From Pseudomonadota bacterium (lineage in GTDB: Bacteria; Pseudomonadota; Alphaproteobacteria; Sphingomonadales; Sphingomonadaceae): 64,000 nucleotides of DNA. Below the pieces are notes generated by a model that was not told the origin of the DNA, made no database searches, and worked only from the letters and a program-made list of their open reading frames with translations. Of the stretch, positions 43,207-52,482 are shown in pieces. Each line of letters starts with the position of its first letter. Positions within the stretch are counted from its first letter, which is position 1. The stretch is taken from NCBI GenBank assembly GCA_023423655.1, contig JAFAFE010000003.1:90311-154310 (forward strand), read 5' to 3'. Position numbers and translations under genes: made by a program.

Positions 43207-43355
43207 ATTTTTTATGGATATACCCTGCCCCTTCTTCCTTGATGGGAGAAGGATATTGAGCCTTATGAGCGTGGCGAATTAGGCGGAGTTGGATGAGAGT
43301 GTTCCCTCCGCCAAGCACAGCACCCGACGTATCAATCCCCATCATCCAGCGCTGC

Positions 43356-44876
43356 CTACTTTCCCACTGCCGTGTCCGCCAATGCCTCAATCCCCGGCCC
43401 TGCGGCGAGGAAGTCGGCGATCAACTGTTCGGGTTGCACGTCGCCCGCATGGCGTTCGGCGGAGATCAATATGGCGGCCGCGCGGGGGTCTTGTGCCGTA
43501 AGGCGGGTTTGCAGCGTGAGCAGCTTGACCCTGCTCTGGCTCGCGGTCGTTTCGCCGCCTAAGCGATACCAGCTTGCCACCGCGCGTAGCACCGGTCCCG
43601 GCGCTGCATATTGCTGAAGCCGCGCGCCTTCAAGCGCGCCCAGATTTTCGCTCCACGCCCATTTATTTTCCGCATCGAGCGCGCCCTGTCCAAAGCCGAC
43701 CAACTCCTTGCCCTCGCGCTGGCCTGCAAAGGCGGCAATCGCAAGGTCAACCTCTTGCCCGCCATCATTGTTGCGGTAACGCCAGAAATAATAACGGTCA
43801 GCCCCGTCAAAACGGGGGCGCCAGCGATGGCCGCCATCGGCCGGAATGACGGTCCAGCCTTTGACCATTGGTGCGGCCATTGTCTTGGGCAAATTATCTT
43901 GAAACGCACCGCTATTTGCCGCCCAGCCCCATGCGCCTGCCGGAACCGCCAGCGCGATAAGCGCTGCCGGAATGACCGCCATTTTGCCAAAGCGCGTCGG
44001 CGCGATTTTTGCCGGATCAATCATCGCATCCTGCACTTTGCGGTCGAAAAAGCGCCAGCCAATCGCCATGACGAGCAGCATCACCGCGCCGAAAAACAGC
44101 CAGCCATAAACGATATGGTCAAAGCTTGCGGCAAATTCGATGCCGGTCTTTTCGGCAATCGCAATCGTGCCATAAGCGCGGATGCCGTTTGCAATAATCG
44201 GCACGATCAACGCGACCACAAGGAAGATGATGCGGCGCGTCCAGCTTTTGAAACAAATATTCGCAACCAGCACCGAATAAGCCACCATCGCGACCAGAAA
44301 TTTGACGCCGGAACAGGCTTCGGCCACTTCGAAATAGCCGTTTGGGGTGGTGATAAACACGCCTTCGATATGCGCGGGGATGCCGTGCCAACCCAGAAAG
44401 ATCATCGACAATTTGGCGGTGATGGTCTGCATCGGCGGAACCAGTTCCTCACCGAACGGCACGAGGAAGAACATATAGAAAAGCGGGAAGAGTAACCCGC
44501 GCGTCACTTGCTCGCCCAAAGTCGCGGCGACTGCGCCTTGCAGCATGACGATGAGCCCGGCATGGCGGAACAGCGCGATGCCGCCCAGTTCGCCGAGCAG
44601 CCATAACAGCGCGCCGCCTGTAGTCCATAGCAAGCCCGGCCACCAACCGACCGGCTCCAACCGGGCGACTTCGTCGCGACGTTGATGGACCAGCCAGCCG
44701 ATAATCGGCACCAGCAACAGGCAATGGCTATAAGTCGAGCTATCCCACCAGATGCGCACTATGTCGATAACATCGCGGTGGAATAACAGCAGCAACGCCG
44801 CCCACAGCAATGCGAGCATGGTCAAATGCCTGCTCCATAGGCTGCTTTGCGGCACAGGCAGGGCGGCGGTGGCCAT
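43356..44876 (-). CDS. xrtA: Exosortase A fused to an EpsI-type C-terminal domain
   Basis: A 506-residue polytopic membrane protein. Residues 1-290 are exosortase, with about eight membrane segments and the catalytic triad: C188 in FEVAEACSGVKF, R233 in ANGIRAYG and H254 in SFDHIVYGWL. Exosortases process C-terminal PEP-CTERM signals of exported proteins. From about 300 another TM (VIPAALIALAVPAGA) anchors an EpsI/DUF3485 domain (FWRYRNNDGGQEVDLAIAAF, VASWYRLGGE), found in many XrtA proteins. No obvious PEP-CTERM substrate gene is in the window. It overlaps the glycosyltransferase by one base. Confidence 0.93.
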   Translation of the reverse strand: MATAALPVPQSSLWSRHLTMLALLWAALLLLFHRDVIDIVRIWWDSSTYSHCLLLVPIIGWLVHQRRDEVARLEPVGWWPGLLWTTGGALLWLLGELGGIALFRHAGLIVMLQGAVAATLGEQVTRGLLFPLFYMFFLVPFGEELVPPMQTITAKLSMIFLGWHGIPAHIEGVFITTPNGYFEVAEACSGVKFLVAMVAYSVLVANICFKSWTRRIIFLVVALIVPIIANGIRAYGTIAIAEKTGIEFAASFDHIVYGWLFFGAVMLLVMAIGWRFFDRKVQDAMIDPAKIAPTRFGKMAVIPAALIALAVPAGAWGWAANSGAFQDNLPKTMAAPMVKGWTVIPADGGHRWRPRFDGADRYYFWRYRNNDGGQEVDLAIAAFAGQREGKELVGFGQGALDAENKWAWSENLGALEGARLQQYAAPGPVLRAVASWYRLGGETTASQSRVKLLTLQTRLTAQDPRAAAILISAERHAGDVQPEQLIADFLAAGPGIEALADTAVGK

Positions 44877-46123
44877 TATGCGGCTCCCATCAGTTGCGGG
44901 AGCGCCGCAAGGGTTGCGTCCCAGCTATAGCGTTCGACCATGCGTTTGCGCGCCGCATCGCCAATGAGCCGCGCGCGCATTGGCGCGTCGATAAGGCCCA
45001 GCACGGCGGCGGCTTCGGCTTCCACCCCGTCGGCGACAATCAGGTCGCGGTTCGGCACCGCATCAACCCCTTCGGCAGCAGCGGGCGAGGCGACCACGGC
45101 TTTGGCCATTGCCATCGCTTCCAGCACCTTATTCTGGATACCGCGTGCAAGCCGCAAGGGCGCAACGACGACATTGGCGGCCTGAAGCCAGCCTTTCACA
45201 TCATCGACTGCGCCGGTGACGATGACACCGGGGAGATTGGCGAGCCTTTCAACCTCCGGCGTCGGCTGCCGTCCGACAATCGCAAATTGCGCATCCGGTG
45301 AGGAAAAACGGATGAGTGGCATGACATTTTCGGCGAAAATGCGCACCGCTTCTATATTGGGGCGGTAGTCCATCTGGCCGGTAAAAATGATGAGGGGTTT
45401 TGCGGGGTTGAGGCGTGGATGGTCGGGCGCGGCGTAGGATTTTGAAGGGTCATATAATACCAAATCAATACCATTTTCGAGCGCCTTCACGCGGGGCCCG
45501 TCCGGTCCGGCGCGGGTGCGGAACAGGGCGGCTTCGGCCTCGCTCACAAACAGGCTGGTATCGGCGCGCGCGGCAATGTCATGTTCATAGCGCGCGAGCA
45601 ATTTACCCTCGCGCGCATAGACGCGGCGCATTACCGGGTTCACCCCGGCATCCGCGCCATAGCCGGCAAATTTTTCGCTATCGACATCGACAAAATCCAT
45701 GAGGAAACGGCGCGCCTGCCCTGCCCCTGCATCGAGCGGCACATATTGCGCCATCTGGCCCGAAAAAACGACGATATGCGAAATATCCTGCGTCGCCAAT
45801 GTCTGCTGCACATAGTCCTGCAGAGCGGCATCGGCGAAAAGGCTGACCGACAAAGGGCGCTTGCCGATAAAGGCATCAAGTCCCGCACGCGCCTTACCCT
45901 GACGCCGCAACACCAGCTTGTGCGTGACCGCGCGGTCGGCCAATGCCTGCTCAAACCCCATATCGCGCGCATCATCGCCAAAAGTGCCGATATGGAGCGG
46001 CCCCAAGCGACCAAGCGCCTCCATCAGATGAAAGCTGCGGATTTTATCGCCGCGGTCGGGCGGATAGGGGATGCGGTGCGTCAAATATAAGATGCCGCGC
46101 ACCGGCGTCGAGTGGTCGTTCAT
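44876..46123 (-). CDS. XrtA-associated glycosyltransferase (TIGR03087 type)
   Basis: A 415-residue GT4-type glycosyltransferase, started at MNDHSTPVRGILYLTHRIPY, where the ATG overlaps the FemAB stop. Landmarks: PYPPDRGDKIRSFHLMEAL, MDFVDVDSEKFAGY, the C-terminal Rossmann half (IIFTGQMDYRPNIEAVRIF, FAIVGRQPTPEVERLA) and LRLARGIQNKVLEAMAMAKAV. Family members add a sugar to the XrtA-linked exopolysaccharide; donor and acceptor are unknown. Translationally coupled to both neighbours. Confidence 0.9.
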   Translation of the reverse strand: MNDHSTPVRGILYLTHRIPYPPDRGDKIRSFHLMEALGRLGPLHIGTFGDDARDMGFEQALADRAVTHKLVLRRQGKARAGLDAFIGKRPLSVSLFADAALQDYVQQTLATQDISHIVVFSGQMAQYVPLDAGAGQARRFLMDFVDVDSEKFAGYGADAGVNPVMRRVYAREGKLLARYEHDIAARADTSLFVSEAEAALFRTRAGPDGPRVKALENGIDLVLYDPSKSYAAPDHPRLNPAKPLIIFTGQMDYRPNIEAVRIFAENVMPLIRFSSPDAQFAIVGRQPTPEVERLANLPGVIVTGAVDDVKGWLQAANVVVAPLRLARGIQNKVLEAMAMAKAVVASPAAAEGVDAVPNRDLIVADGVEAEAAAVLGLIDAPMRARLIGDAARKRMVERYSWDATLAALPQLMGAA

Positions 46124-47214
46124 CCCAGCCCCCGCGCAATCATCGGCCCGATCCGGTTGGCAAGCCATAAGGGAAGCTTCTGCCAGACTTTAATCTTCAT
46201 CTGATATTTGGGACTTAACGGATTGATATCGCGTTCTTCCACCCCGTCTGCGGTGCGCTTGGCATAAGCGAGCAACACCGGCGCCATCCCCCAATTTTTC
46301 TTATAGGCATAAGCGCCCGTGCCGACCTTCGACCGGCCAAAATCGAACCGCGTGCAGCCGCGTTCGCGCGCATGGCCCATCAGCTTATAATAGATGAGTT
46401 CATTGGCACGGCTTGCGCGCGCGGCGAATGTGCCGCCGCCCCAATAGGGCATGACCGCGCCTTTATGATAGAGACTCAGCACCGAAGCGACGGGACCGCG
46501 CGCATCGCTGACCGTTATAATATCCGCGTCCGCGCCAAAGCGGCGGCGCACTTCATCGAATAATTTTCTGGGAAAAACCGGCGTGCCGAGATTGCGCACG
46601 CTTTCAGCATAGACACGGTAATGGTCGCGCGCAAACGCATCATCATTGCCTATCGCGACGGTCAAAGCACCCGCATCCAAAGCGGCCAGCGCCTTGCGCA
46701 CCTCGGCGCGTTGCTTGCGCGGAATGGCGAGCAGTTGCGCTTCGTCATCCCCCGCGAGATCACAGGAAAAACCGGCATAGCTTTCCGCTTTGATCGCCCA
46801 ATTTTGCGAAGGCAGACGCCCGCCGCGCAGCTCCGCCGTGCCGGTCGCGCGCACATCGTCGCGCTGCCAGATATGGTCTGCCAGCGCGTCGGCGACCGCC
46901 TGATCGCGCGCCAAAATGCCGCCATCGACCGCAAAACCTGCCGATACAGCCGCCTTGCCGAACAGGGCCGAGGTCACAAAATGCAAGGGCACAATGCCGA
47001 CCAGCGCCCCGTCCGCATCGCGCGCGCCAAGCCGCAGGAAAGTGTGGCCGGTGGCCGCCTCAACCGCTTCGCCCCACGCATTCAAGTGAAACGGCGTGGA
47101 ATCGCCTTGCGCCATCACCCAGCGGTCCCATTCGTCCGCCGCAACAGGACCAAAGCTAAGGCTGCGCGGGTCGATGGGCGGCGTTTCCGCCTTTATATCA
47201 GACATCATGGTCAT
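46120..47214 (-). CDS. FemAB-family XrtA system protein
   Basis: A 364-residue protein with the GNAT-like FemAB double fold: MAQGDSTPFHLNAWGEAVEA, then IPRKQRAEVRKALAALDAG, SVRNLGTPVFPRKLFDEVRR, VASVLSLYHKGAVMPYWGGG and the C-terminal CTRFDFGRSKVGTGAYAYKK. FemAB proteins transfer amino acids from aminoacyl-tRNA; the XrtA-linked branch (TIGR03019) probably decorates the exopolysaccharide or its carrier. Overlaps both the deacetylase and the glycosyltransferase by four bases. Confidence in family is high, in substrate low. Confidence 0.9.
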   Translation of the reverse strand: MTMMSDIKAETPPIDPRSLSFGPVAADEWDRWVMAQGDSTPFHLNAWGEAVEAATGHTFLRLGARDADGALVGIVPLHFVTSALFGKAAVSAGFAVDGGILARDQAVADALADHIWQRDDVRATGTAELRGGRLPSQNWAIKAESYAGFSCDLAGDDEAQLLAIPRKQRAEVRKALAALDAGALTVAIGNDDAFARDHYRVYAESVRNLGTPVFPRKLFDEVRRRFGADADIITVSDARGPVASVLSLYHKGAVMPYWGGGTFAARASRANELIYYKLMGHARERGCTRFDFGRSKVGTGAYAYKKNWGMAPVLLAYAKRTADGVEERDINPLSPKYQMKIKVWQKLPLWLANRIGPMIARGLG

Positions 47215-48083
47215 GCCGCTTCTCGCGGGAAAGGCATAAGATTTTGCGCCTGTGCTTCGACCAGCGCATCAATGCGCGTCCAGTGGAAATCGCCCATCAG
47301 CCGCTCCAGCTTACCCGCCATCGCCGATAATTTGCTATAGTGGCGCAGCTTGGATTTAAGCGGGGCATCGGCCACACGCGGCTGGTCGGGGTCAATTTCC
47401 CACGGGTGGAAATAGATGATGGCAGGCCGCCCGTCGCCATTCACCTGCTCGATAGCCCAATGCGAGAAACGATAGGGCAAGAGCCGGAAAAAGCCGCCGC
47501 CGCCCGCCGCAACCACACGATTTCCGAGCCGCGCAGTCGTCACCGGCAATTCGACCAGATCGCTATCGGGCAAAGGCTTCCACGCAAAGCGCGGGCTTTC
47601 CGGCCAGCCATAATGGTCATGACGCACCGGAGCGACGCTCGACGAATAGCGATAGCCTGCCTCGGCCAGCACGCGATGCGCCCAAGGAGTGCGCGCGTCG
47701 ATGGAAAAGCTGGGCGCACGATAGCCCGTCACCGCCTGCCCCGCCGCATCCTCGATAAGTGCGCGCGCGCGCGCCAGATCGGCGGCAAATTCATCCGCAT
47801 TCATCAAAAAGACGCGCTTATGGTCATAGCCGTGGCTGGCAATTTCATGGCCCTGCGCCACGATCCGGCGGATGAGCGCGGGATAGCGTTCGGCAACCCA
47901 GCCCAGCGTGAAAAATGTGCCTTTGACCCCGGCTTTTTCGAACAGCGCCAGCACTGCATCGGTATTGCGTTCGACGCGCTGCGCCTGCCCTTGCCAGTCG
48001 TCTTTGCTAAAGACGCTTTCAAAGGCTCCGACCTGAAACCAGTCCTCTACATCGACGGACAGCGCATTATCCATGCCAATCAT
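47211..48083 (-). CDS. XrtA-linked polysaccharide deacetylase
   Basis: A 290-residue NodB-fold deacetylase started at MIGMDNALSVDVEDWF; upstream in-frame ATG at 48158 gives a basic leader without an RBS. NodB motifs: motif 1 SVDVEDWFQ (D-x-x-D), GTFFTLGWVAERYP, motif 2 HEIASHGYDH (HxxxH/SHGYDH), motif 3 YRAPSFSID, and a C-terminal IYFHPWEID. It would remove acetyl groups from GlcNAc-type residues of the nascent polymer. Between the ATPase (84 bases away) and the FemAB gene (overlap). Confidence 0.9.
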   Translation of the reverse strand: MIGMDNALSVDVEDWFQVGAFESVFSKDDWQGQAQRVERNTDAVLALFEKAGVKGTFFTLGWVAERYPALIRRIVAQGHEIASHGYDHKRVFLMNADEFAADLARARALIEDAAGQAVTGYRAPSFSIDARTPWAHRVLAEAGYRYSSSVAPVRHDHYGWPESPRFAWKPLPDSDLVELPVTTARLGNRVVAAGGGGFFRLLPYRFSHWAIEQVNGDGRPAIIYFHPWEIDPDQPRVADAPLKSKLRHYSKLSAMAGKLERLMGDFHWTRIDALVEAQAQNLMPFPREAA

Positions 48084-48167
48084 CGGTCTTTCATATGTTT
48101 CACGGGCGGGAGCGGGGGTTGTGACACCCCTGCCCGCCCGTGCGTTACCCCCCAGCACTTAGCCTGT

Positions 48168-49580
48168 TCAGGCGGCGCTGACCATATCGTCTTGGGCCAA
48201 GGCTTCTGCTTCCGCCTCATCGGCCTCGACCCAGTTGACCAGCAGCGTCAGCATTTTGCGCAGCGCCACATCCTGTTCTTCCAGCCGTGCCTGAAGCTCG
48301 CCCATCTTGCGCGCCATTTCGTCCATTTCTTCCTGCTGCTGGCTGATAAGGTCCAGCGTTACATCGGAAGAAGCGGCAGGCGGCGCGGTGACAGAAGTAT
48401 TGGCAACAGAAGGCGCCGCAACCGCATCGTCCCCGCCATGCGGCGCGACAAGATCGTCGACCGAACGGGTCGGCGGGGCCACCGCCGTCAACGGATCAAC
48501 AAAGTCGATCTGGTCGCCGGACGCGTTGTAAAATTCTTCGTCATATTCTTCTTCGGCACTGTCGAAGTCATCCGCCAGCGCGCCCGACAGGACCGGCTCG
48601 CCACTGCGCTTTTGCTTGGTGGCCAGCAGGCCGTTTTGCACAGGCGCGACCGCTGCGGGTGCATAGGCAGGCTCCGGCGCGAAGGCTGCATTGGCTGCGT
48701 CGGCTTCGTGTGCATCAAATTCAGGCGCATCAAACTCGATGTCGAGGTCCAACGGGTCTTCATCGCCCGCATCGCCGACCATATCATCGACCACCGCGCG
48801 AATATCCGCGCCGTTAAATTCATGTAAGCCTTCCAGCGCACCGAGCAACAGCACGCGGCTTGCCAGCACGTTCAATTTGCGCGGGATGCCCTGGCTATAG
48901 GCATACATTTCATAATAAGCATCGCCGACAAAGCGCGGGCTGCCCGCCCAACCCACTTTGGTGAGGCGGTGCATGATATAAGGTTCAATTTCATGCGGCT
49001 CCATCGCGGTCAGATGGTGCGTCGCAATCACACGCTGGCGCAACTGTTCGAGATAGGGCGAATATTGCACAATATCGCGAAATTCCGGCTGTCCGAGCAG
49101 GAAAATCTGAAGCAAGGGATGGCCGCCCAACTGGAAGTTCGACAGCATCCGCAACTCTTCGAGCGCGCCTTCTTCCAGATTTTGCGCTTCATCAACGATG
49201 AGCAGACTGCGCTTGCCCTGTCGCGCTTGGTCGTGGAGGTAAAATTCGATCGACTGGAGGAGTTCGGCCTTGGAAACGCCTTCGCTCGGCAGTTCGAATT
49301 GCTGTGCCACCAGCCGCAGCAAATCATCGCCGCCGACGCGGGTCGAAACCAGTTGCACCGCGTTCAGGCGGCTCTTGTCGATTGTGTCCATCAGATAGGC
49401 GACCAGCGTCGATTTGCCCGACCCGATCTCGCCGGTGATGACAATGAAGCCTTCGCCTTGCGCAAGGCCATAGCCAAGATAGGACATCGCCTTGCGGTGG
49501 GTGCCGCTTTCAAAATAAAAACGCGCGTCGGGCGTTAACTGGAACGGGCGACCGCTAAAACCGTAAAACTGATCGTACAT
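48168..49580 (-). CDS. XrtA-associated AAA ATPase (ExeA-like)
   Basis: A 470-residue ATPase. It opens with MYDQFYGFSGRPFQLTPDARF, the ExeA signature, then Walker A GEIGSGKST (50-58) and Walker B SLLIVDEAQN. The family (TIGR03015) occurs only in exosortase loci. After about residue 270 a long acidic and Ala-rich linker is followed by a short predicted coiled coil near the C terminus (MDEMARKMGELQARLEEQD). The role is unclear; it probably works with the outer-membrane or export machinery. Separated by about 30 bases from the OMP gene upstream. Confidence 0.9.
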   Translation of the reverse strand: MYDQFYGFSGRPFQLTPDARFYFESGTHRKAMSYLGYGLAQGEGFIVITGEIGSGKSTLVAYLMDTIDKSRLNAVQLVSTRVGGDDLLRLVAQQFELPSEGVSKAELLQSIEFYLHDQARQGKRSLLIVDEAQNLEEGALEELRMLSNFQLGGHPLLQIFLLGQPEFRDIVQYSPYLEQLRQRVIATHHLTAMEPHEIEPYIMHRLTKVGWAGSPRFVGDAYYEMYAYSQGIPRKLNVLASRVLLLGALEGLHEFNGADIRAVVDDMVGDAGDEDPLDLDIEFDAPEFDAHEADAANAAFAPEPAYAPAAVAPVQNGLLATKQKRSGEPVLSGALADDFDSAEEEYDEEFYNASGDQIDFVDPLTAVAPPTRSVDDLVAPHGGDDAVAAPSVANTSVTAPPAASSDVTLDLISQQQEEMDEMARKMGELQARLEEQDVALRKMLTLLVNWVEADEAEAEALAQDDMVSAA

Positions 49581-49610
49581 CGTCTTCTTCTCTTTCTTGG
49601 CTGTCTGCCG

Positions 49611-51350
49611 TCAAAAGCCGTAGCGCAGGCCGAGGAGGATGGCGGCCATCACTTCGCTGTTGAAACCTTCTTGCTTGGTCGAATTGAAATTGACCGCCGC
49701 CTGACCGGTCAAGCGCCGCCATAACAGGCGGTCATAGGCTGCGGTCACCCCGATATTGGTGGCATTGCCGACGCCGGGAAAACCGCTGTCATAAAGGCTG
49801 CCGTAAATCGAGGTCGAAAAATTGCTGTAAGCGTCGAGCCTGCGGCTCGCCATCAGCGACAGATAATAATTTTCGTCCGTGGTGCCATCCAGCCCCATCG
49901 GGCCGAGCAGCAGCGGGGAGATATATTCGCGCTGGTCAAACCCTGCGGCGAACCCGATATTCCAGCGGTCCGCGCGGCTCGATACCGAAAAGAGGACGCC
50001 GCGATTGCGGTAATTGGTGCTGTTAATCCCCGCGAGCGCCGGATTGAGGCAGCTTGCGCCCTGTTGGCCAATGCCGCAATTGCCAAAGCCACCGCCAAAC
50101 GGATCCTGCACCAGCAGAAATTCTGTCGGGAGCGCGGCAAGGCCGTTGCTCATCTGCCGCCCGAAGCTGGTCAGCCCGGTATAAACGCCAATCTGGACAT
50201 TGGTGTCGCGGTTGACGCGGTAGGACAGGTTGCCTGAATAGAAAGTATCACCATAGCGTTCGCCAACGCGCGCGCTCAACGCGGTGCGCGGGCCCGGGCG
50301 CCACATCACGCCCACATCCCAGATCAGGCCGTCGGTATTGAACGCAAGCTGGCGCGGGCTATCGGGGTCGATGACATAATTGCCCTTATTGTCGATGACC
50401 GGCTTATCGTCGGCATCGAGCAACGGCATACGCTGGCTGATTTCAATATCTTCATAGCCGACACCGCCCACCAGCGCGAGCGTGCGGCTCACCGGATATG
50501 TGAGGTCGACCCGCGCATATTTGCTTTCATAACGCTGGTCGAGCAGGTCCACATCTTCGCGGTCATAACCCCCGCTCACCGACCAGCCGAACGGCAATTG
50601 CCCCGGCTGCATCCCGACCGATGCGGACAGGCTGTGATTGGTCGATTCATTATAACCGCCAAGGCCGCTATAGCCTGGAATGACCGAGGTATAATTATTG
50701 TCATTATCGACGCGGGTATAGCCGAAGCGATAGGAACCTGCCGCCGTCAGCGGGCCGATACGGGTCGATACGCTCGGCCCGGCATAGACGGAATAGACGC
50801 TCGATGTGTTGGTCAAATCGCCGATATTGGAGCCGGGAATCGCATAGCCGGTGCTGGTGCGCCCGCGCGTCGCTATCCCGCCTGCATCCAGCGACATGGT
50901 GCGCGGGATAAGGTCGTAGCGCACCCGGCCAATGCCGGACAGATCATCCTGATCGCCTTCATTGCCCCAGCCGAAACGATAGCCATAGCGCAAGCCCAAC
51001 TGCCCTTCGGCGCGGCGCGTGGCAATGCCCGCATTTACGCCTGCCCCAAGTTGGGTATAGACCGAACTGTCGCCATCGCCCTTAAGCCGCGTCGTGACGA
51101 TTTGCTGGACTTCGACATAAGGCTGCACGGTAACGCGCGGGCGTTTCGCCTCTTTGCGCCCGCCTCTGTCGCTCGCCTGCCGCACCGTGTCGGCAGGCAC
51201 GCCGGTATTATCCTCAACTTGCGCGTCGGGCACATCATCGACGCCTTCATAATCGAGCAATTGCGCCTGTGCCATGCTTGCACTTCCGGCAAGCAGCAAG
51301 GCCAGCATCCCCCCCAGCCCGCGCACTGATCTCAGGCGGTTCCGGTTCAT
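49611..51350 (-). CDS. XrtA system outer-membrane beta-barrel protein (TIGR03016 type)
   Basis: A 579-residue protein, started at MNRNRLRSVRGLGGM; GGAGAATGAA precedes it, and these bases are also the end of the kinase gene (stop TGA at 51352-51354). A signal peptide ends near AQA-QLLD. An Asp/Arg-rich segment follows, then many amphipathic beta strands with alternating aromatic ends (VGMWRPGPRTALSARVGERY, LLWRRLTGQAAVNFNS), ending in LGLRYGF with a C-terminal Phe, as expected of outer-membrane barrels. Likely an export channel or specificity component for the polymer. Confidence 0.87.
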   Translation of the reverse strand: MNRNRLRSVRGLGGMLALLLAGSASMAQAQLLDYEGVDDVPDAQVEDNTGVPADTVRQASDRGGRKEAKRPRVTVQPYVEVQQIVTTRLKGDGDSSVYTQLGAGVNAGIATRRAEGQLGLRYGYRFGWGNEGDQDDLSGIGRVRYDLIPRTMSLDAGGIATRGRTSTGYAIPGSNIGDLTNTSSVYSVYAGPSVSTRIGPLTAAGSYRFGYTRVDNDNNYTSVIPGYSGLGGYNESTNHSLSASVGMQPGQLPFGWSVSGGYDREDVDLLDQRYESKYARVDLTYPVSRTLALVGGVGYEDIEISQRMPLLDADDKPVIDNKGNYVIDPDSPRQLAFNTDGLIWDVGVMWRPGPRTALSARVGERYGDTFYSGNLSYRVNRDTNVQIGVYTGLTSFGRQMSNGLAALPTEFLLVQDPFGGGFGNCGIGQQGASCLNPALAGINSTNYRNRGVLFSVSSRADRWNIGFAAGFDQREYISPLLLGPMGLDGTTDENYYLSLMASRRLDAYSNFSTSIYGSLYDSGFPGVGNATNIGVTAAYDRLLWRRLTGQAAVNFNSTKQEGFNSEVMAAILLGLRYGF

Positions 51351-51351
51351 T

Positions 51352-52482
51352 TCATTCTCCATAGCCATAATAGGCACCATAGCGGCGGCCACTGGTCGAA
51401 AATTTCACGGCATTGAGCAAAAGCTGCACATGCTCGCATCCCGACAAGAGCGACACCGCTTCGCGCAACGCATTTTCGGTGGTCTTGTCGGCGCGAACGA
51501 CAACGACCGTCTGGCCGACTTGCTGGGCAAGCACCGCAGCGGGCGAGGCCGCCAGAACCGGCGGCGAATCAAAGATGATGATGCGGTGCGGCGCATTTTC
51601 GGTGAGCCGGTCCAGCACTTCGACCGTCCGGTCAGACGCCAGATATTCGGCATCGCGCACCGTCTGGTTGCCTGCGGGCAGCACCGATAGATTTTTAACA
51701 TCGGTGGGGATGATGAGATCCTCGACCGCAATATCGGGATTGGCGAGCGCGTCCATAAAGCCTTCGCGCCCCGCAAGGCCAAGCGTCGACAATACCGAAG
51801 GCTTGGCGAAATCGGCATCCACCAGCAACACTTCATGATCTTCTTCCGCCGCCAGACTGAGCGCCAGATTGACCGCACAGAAAGTCTTGCCCTCATTGGG
51901 GTTGGCCGACGCAATCAGGATGCGTTCGCCGCGCACAATCGGTGCCTGTCCGGCAGCCCCGTTCATACCGCGCAGCAAGGTGCGCTTCACAAGGCGGAAT
52001 TCTTCGGCAATCGTGTTGACCGCACCACCCGGCGAAATAAAGCCATTTTGCTCAAGCAAGGCGCGGTCCACCGGCTGCACCGGCAGTTTCAGCTTGGTGT
52101 GAAGACGCGGCGCGGCCTTGCGTTCGGCCGCGGTCGCGCGCGGTTGCGGCGGCGCTACGGGCGCAGCGACAGGCGCTGCTACCGGCGGCGCATGATAGAC
52201 AGGATAGGGCGCAGGCGGCGGCATCTGGGGCGCGGCCTTAGCCTCCTTGGCGGCTTTGGCAGCCGCCTTGCGTGCTTCGAGCTTGGCCACATCGGCGGGG
52301 ACGAGCGGCGGCGGTGTCACCCCTTGCACTTGCCCGCGCATGATGTCGTCAAATTTATAGGTTTCGGACGCGCGTTCCAGCAACGAACCGCGCTTGGGCG
52401 TTTCGTCCTTGGAAACATCCGGTTGCGGCGTTTCGGGCGTGATCGGGCTATGCTTGTTCATGTCCTTATTTCCCCCGCTCAT
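51352..52482 (-). CDS. XrtA-associated tyrosine autokinase (BY-kinase, CpsD/CapB-like)
   Basis: A 376-residue protein. The start at 52482 overlaps the chain-length gene by four bases; an ATG seven codons later has AAGGAC upstream and is the alternative. The N-terminal 130 residues are Pro/Ala-rich. The kinase core has the A-loop variant IASANPNEGKTFCAVNLALS, Walker A' VLLVDADFAKPSVL and Walker B IIIFDSPPVLA. A Tyr cluster at the extreme C terminus (YGAYYGYG) is the usual autophosphorylation site. With the neighbouring chain-length protein it controls polymer length. Cytoplasmic. Confidence 0.9.
   Translation of the reverse strand: MSGGNKDMNKHSPITPETPQPDVSKDETPKRGSLLERASETYKFDDIMRGQVQGVTPPPLVPADVAKLEARKAAAKAAKEAKAAPQMPPPAPYPVYHAPPVAAPVAAPVAPPQPRATAAERKAAPRLHTKLKLPVQPVDRALLEQNGFISPGGAVNTIAEEFRLVKRTLLRGMNGAAGQAPIVRGERILIASANPNEGKTFCAVNLALSLAAEEDHEVLLVDADFAKPSVLSTLGLAGREGFMDALANPDIAVEDLIIPTDVKNLSVLPAGNQTVRDAEYLASDRTVEVLDRLTENAPHRIIIFDSPPVLAASPAAVLAQQVGQTVVVVRADKTTENALREAVSLLSGCEHVQLLLNAVKFSTSGRRYGAYYGYGE

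Noticed and set aside
43017..43355. A small gene between the asnB-like gene and xrtA
   Set aside because: Candidates are short, lack an RBS and run through a family C repeat half-unit.
47340..48827. A 495-codon plus-strand open frame across the deacetylase and ATPase
   Set aside because: Antisense to two genes with clear motifs; no family resemblance.
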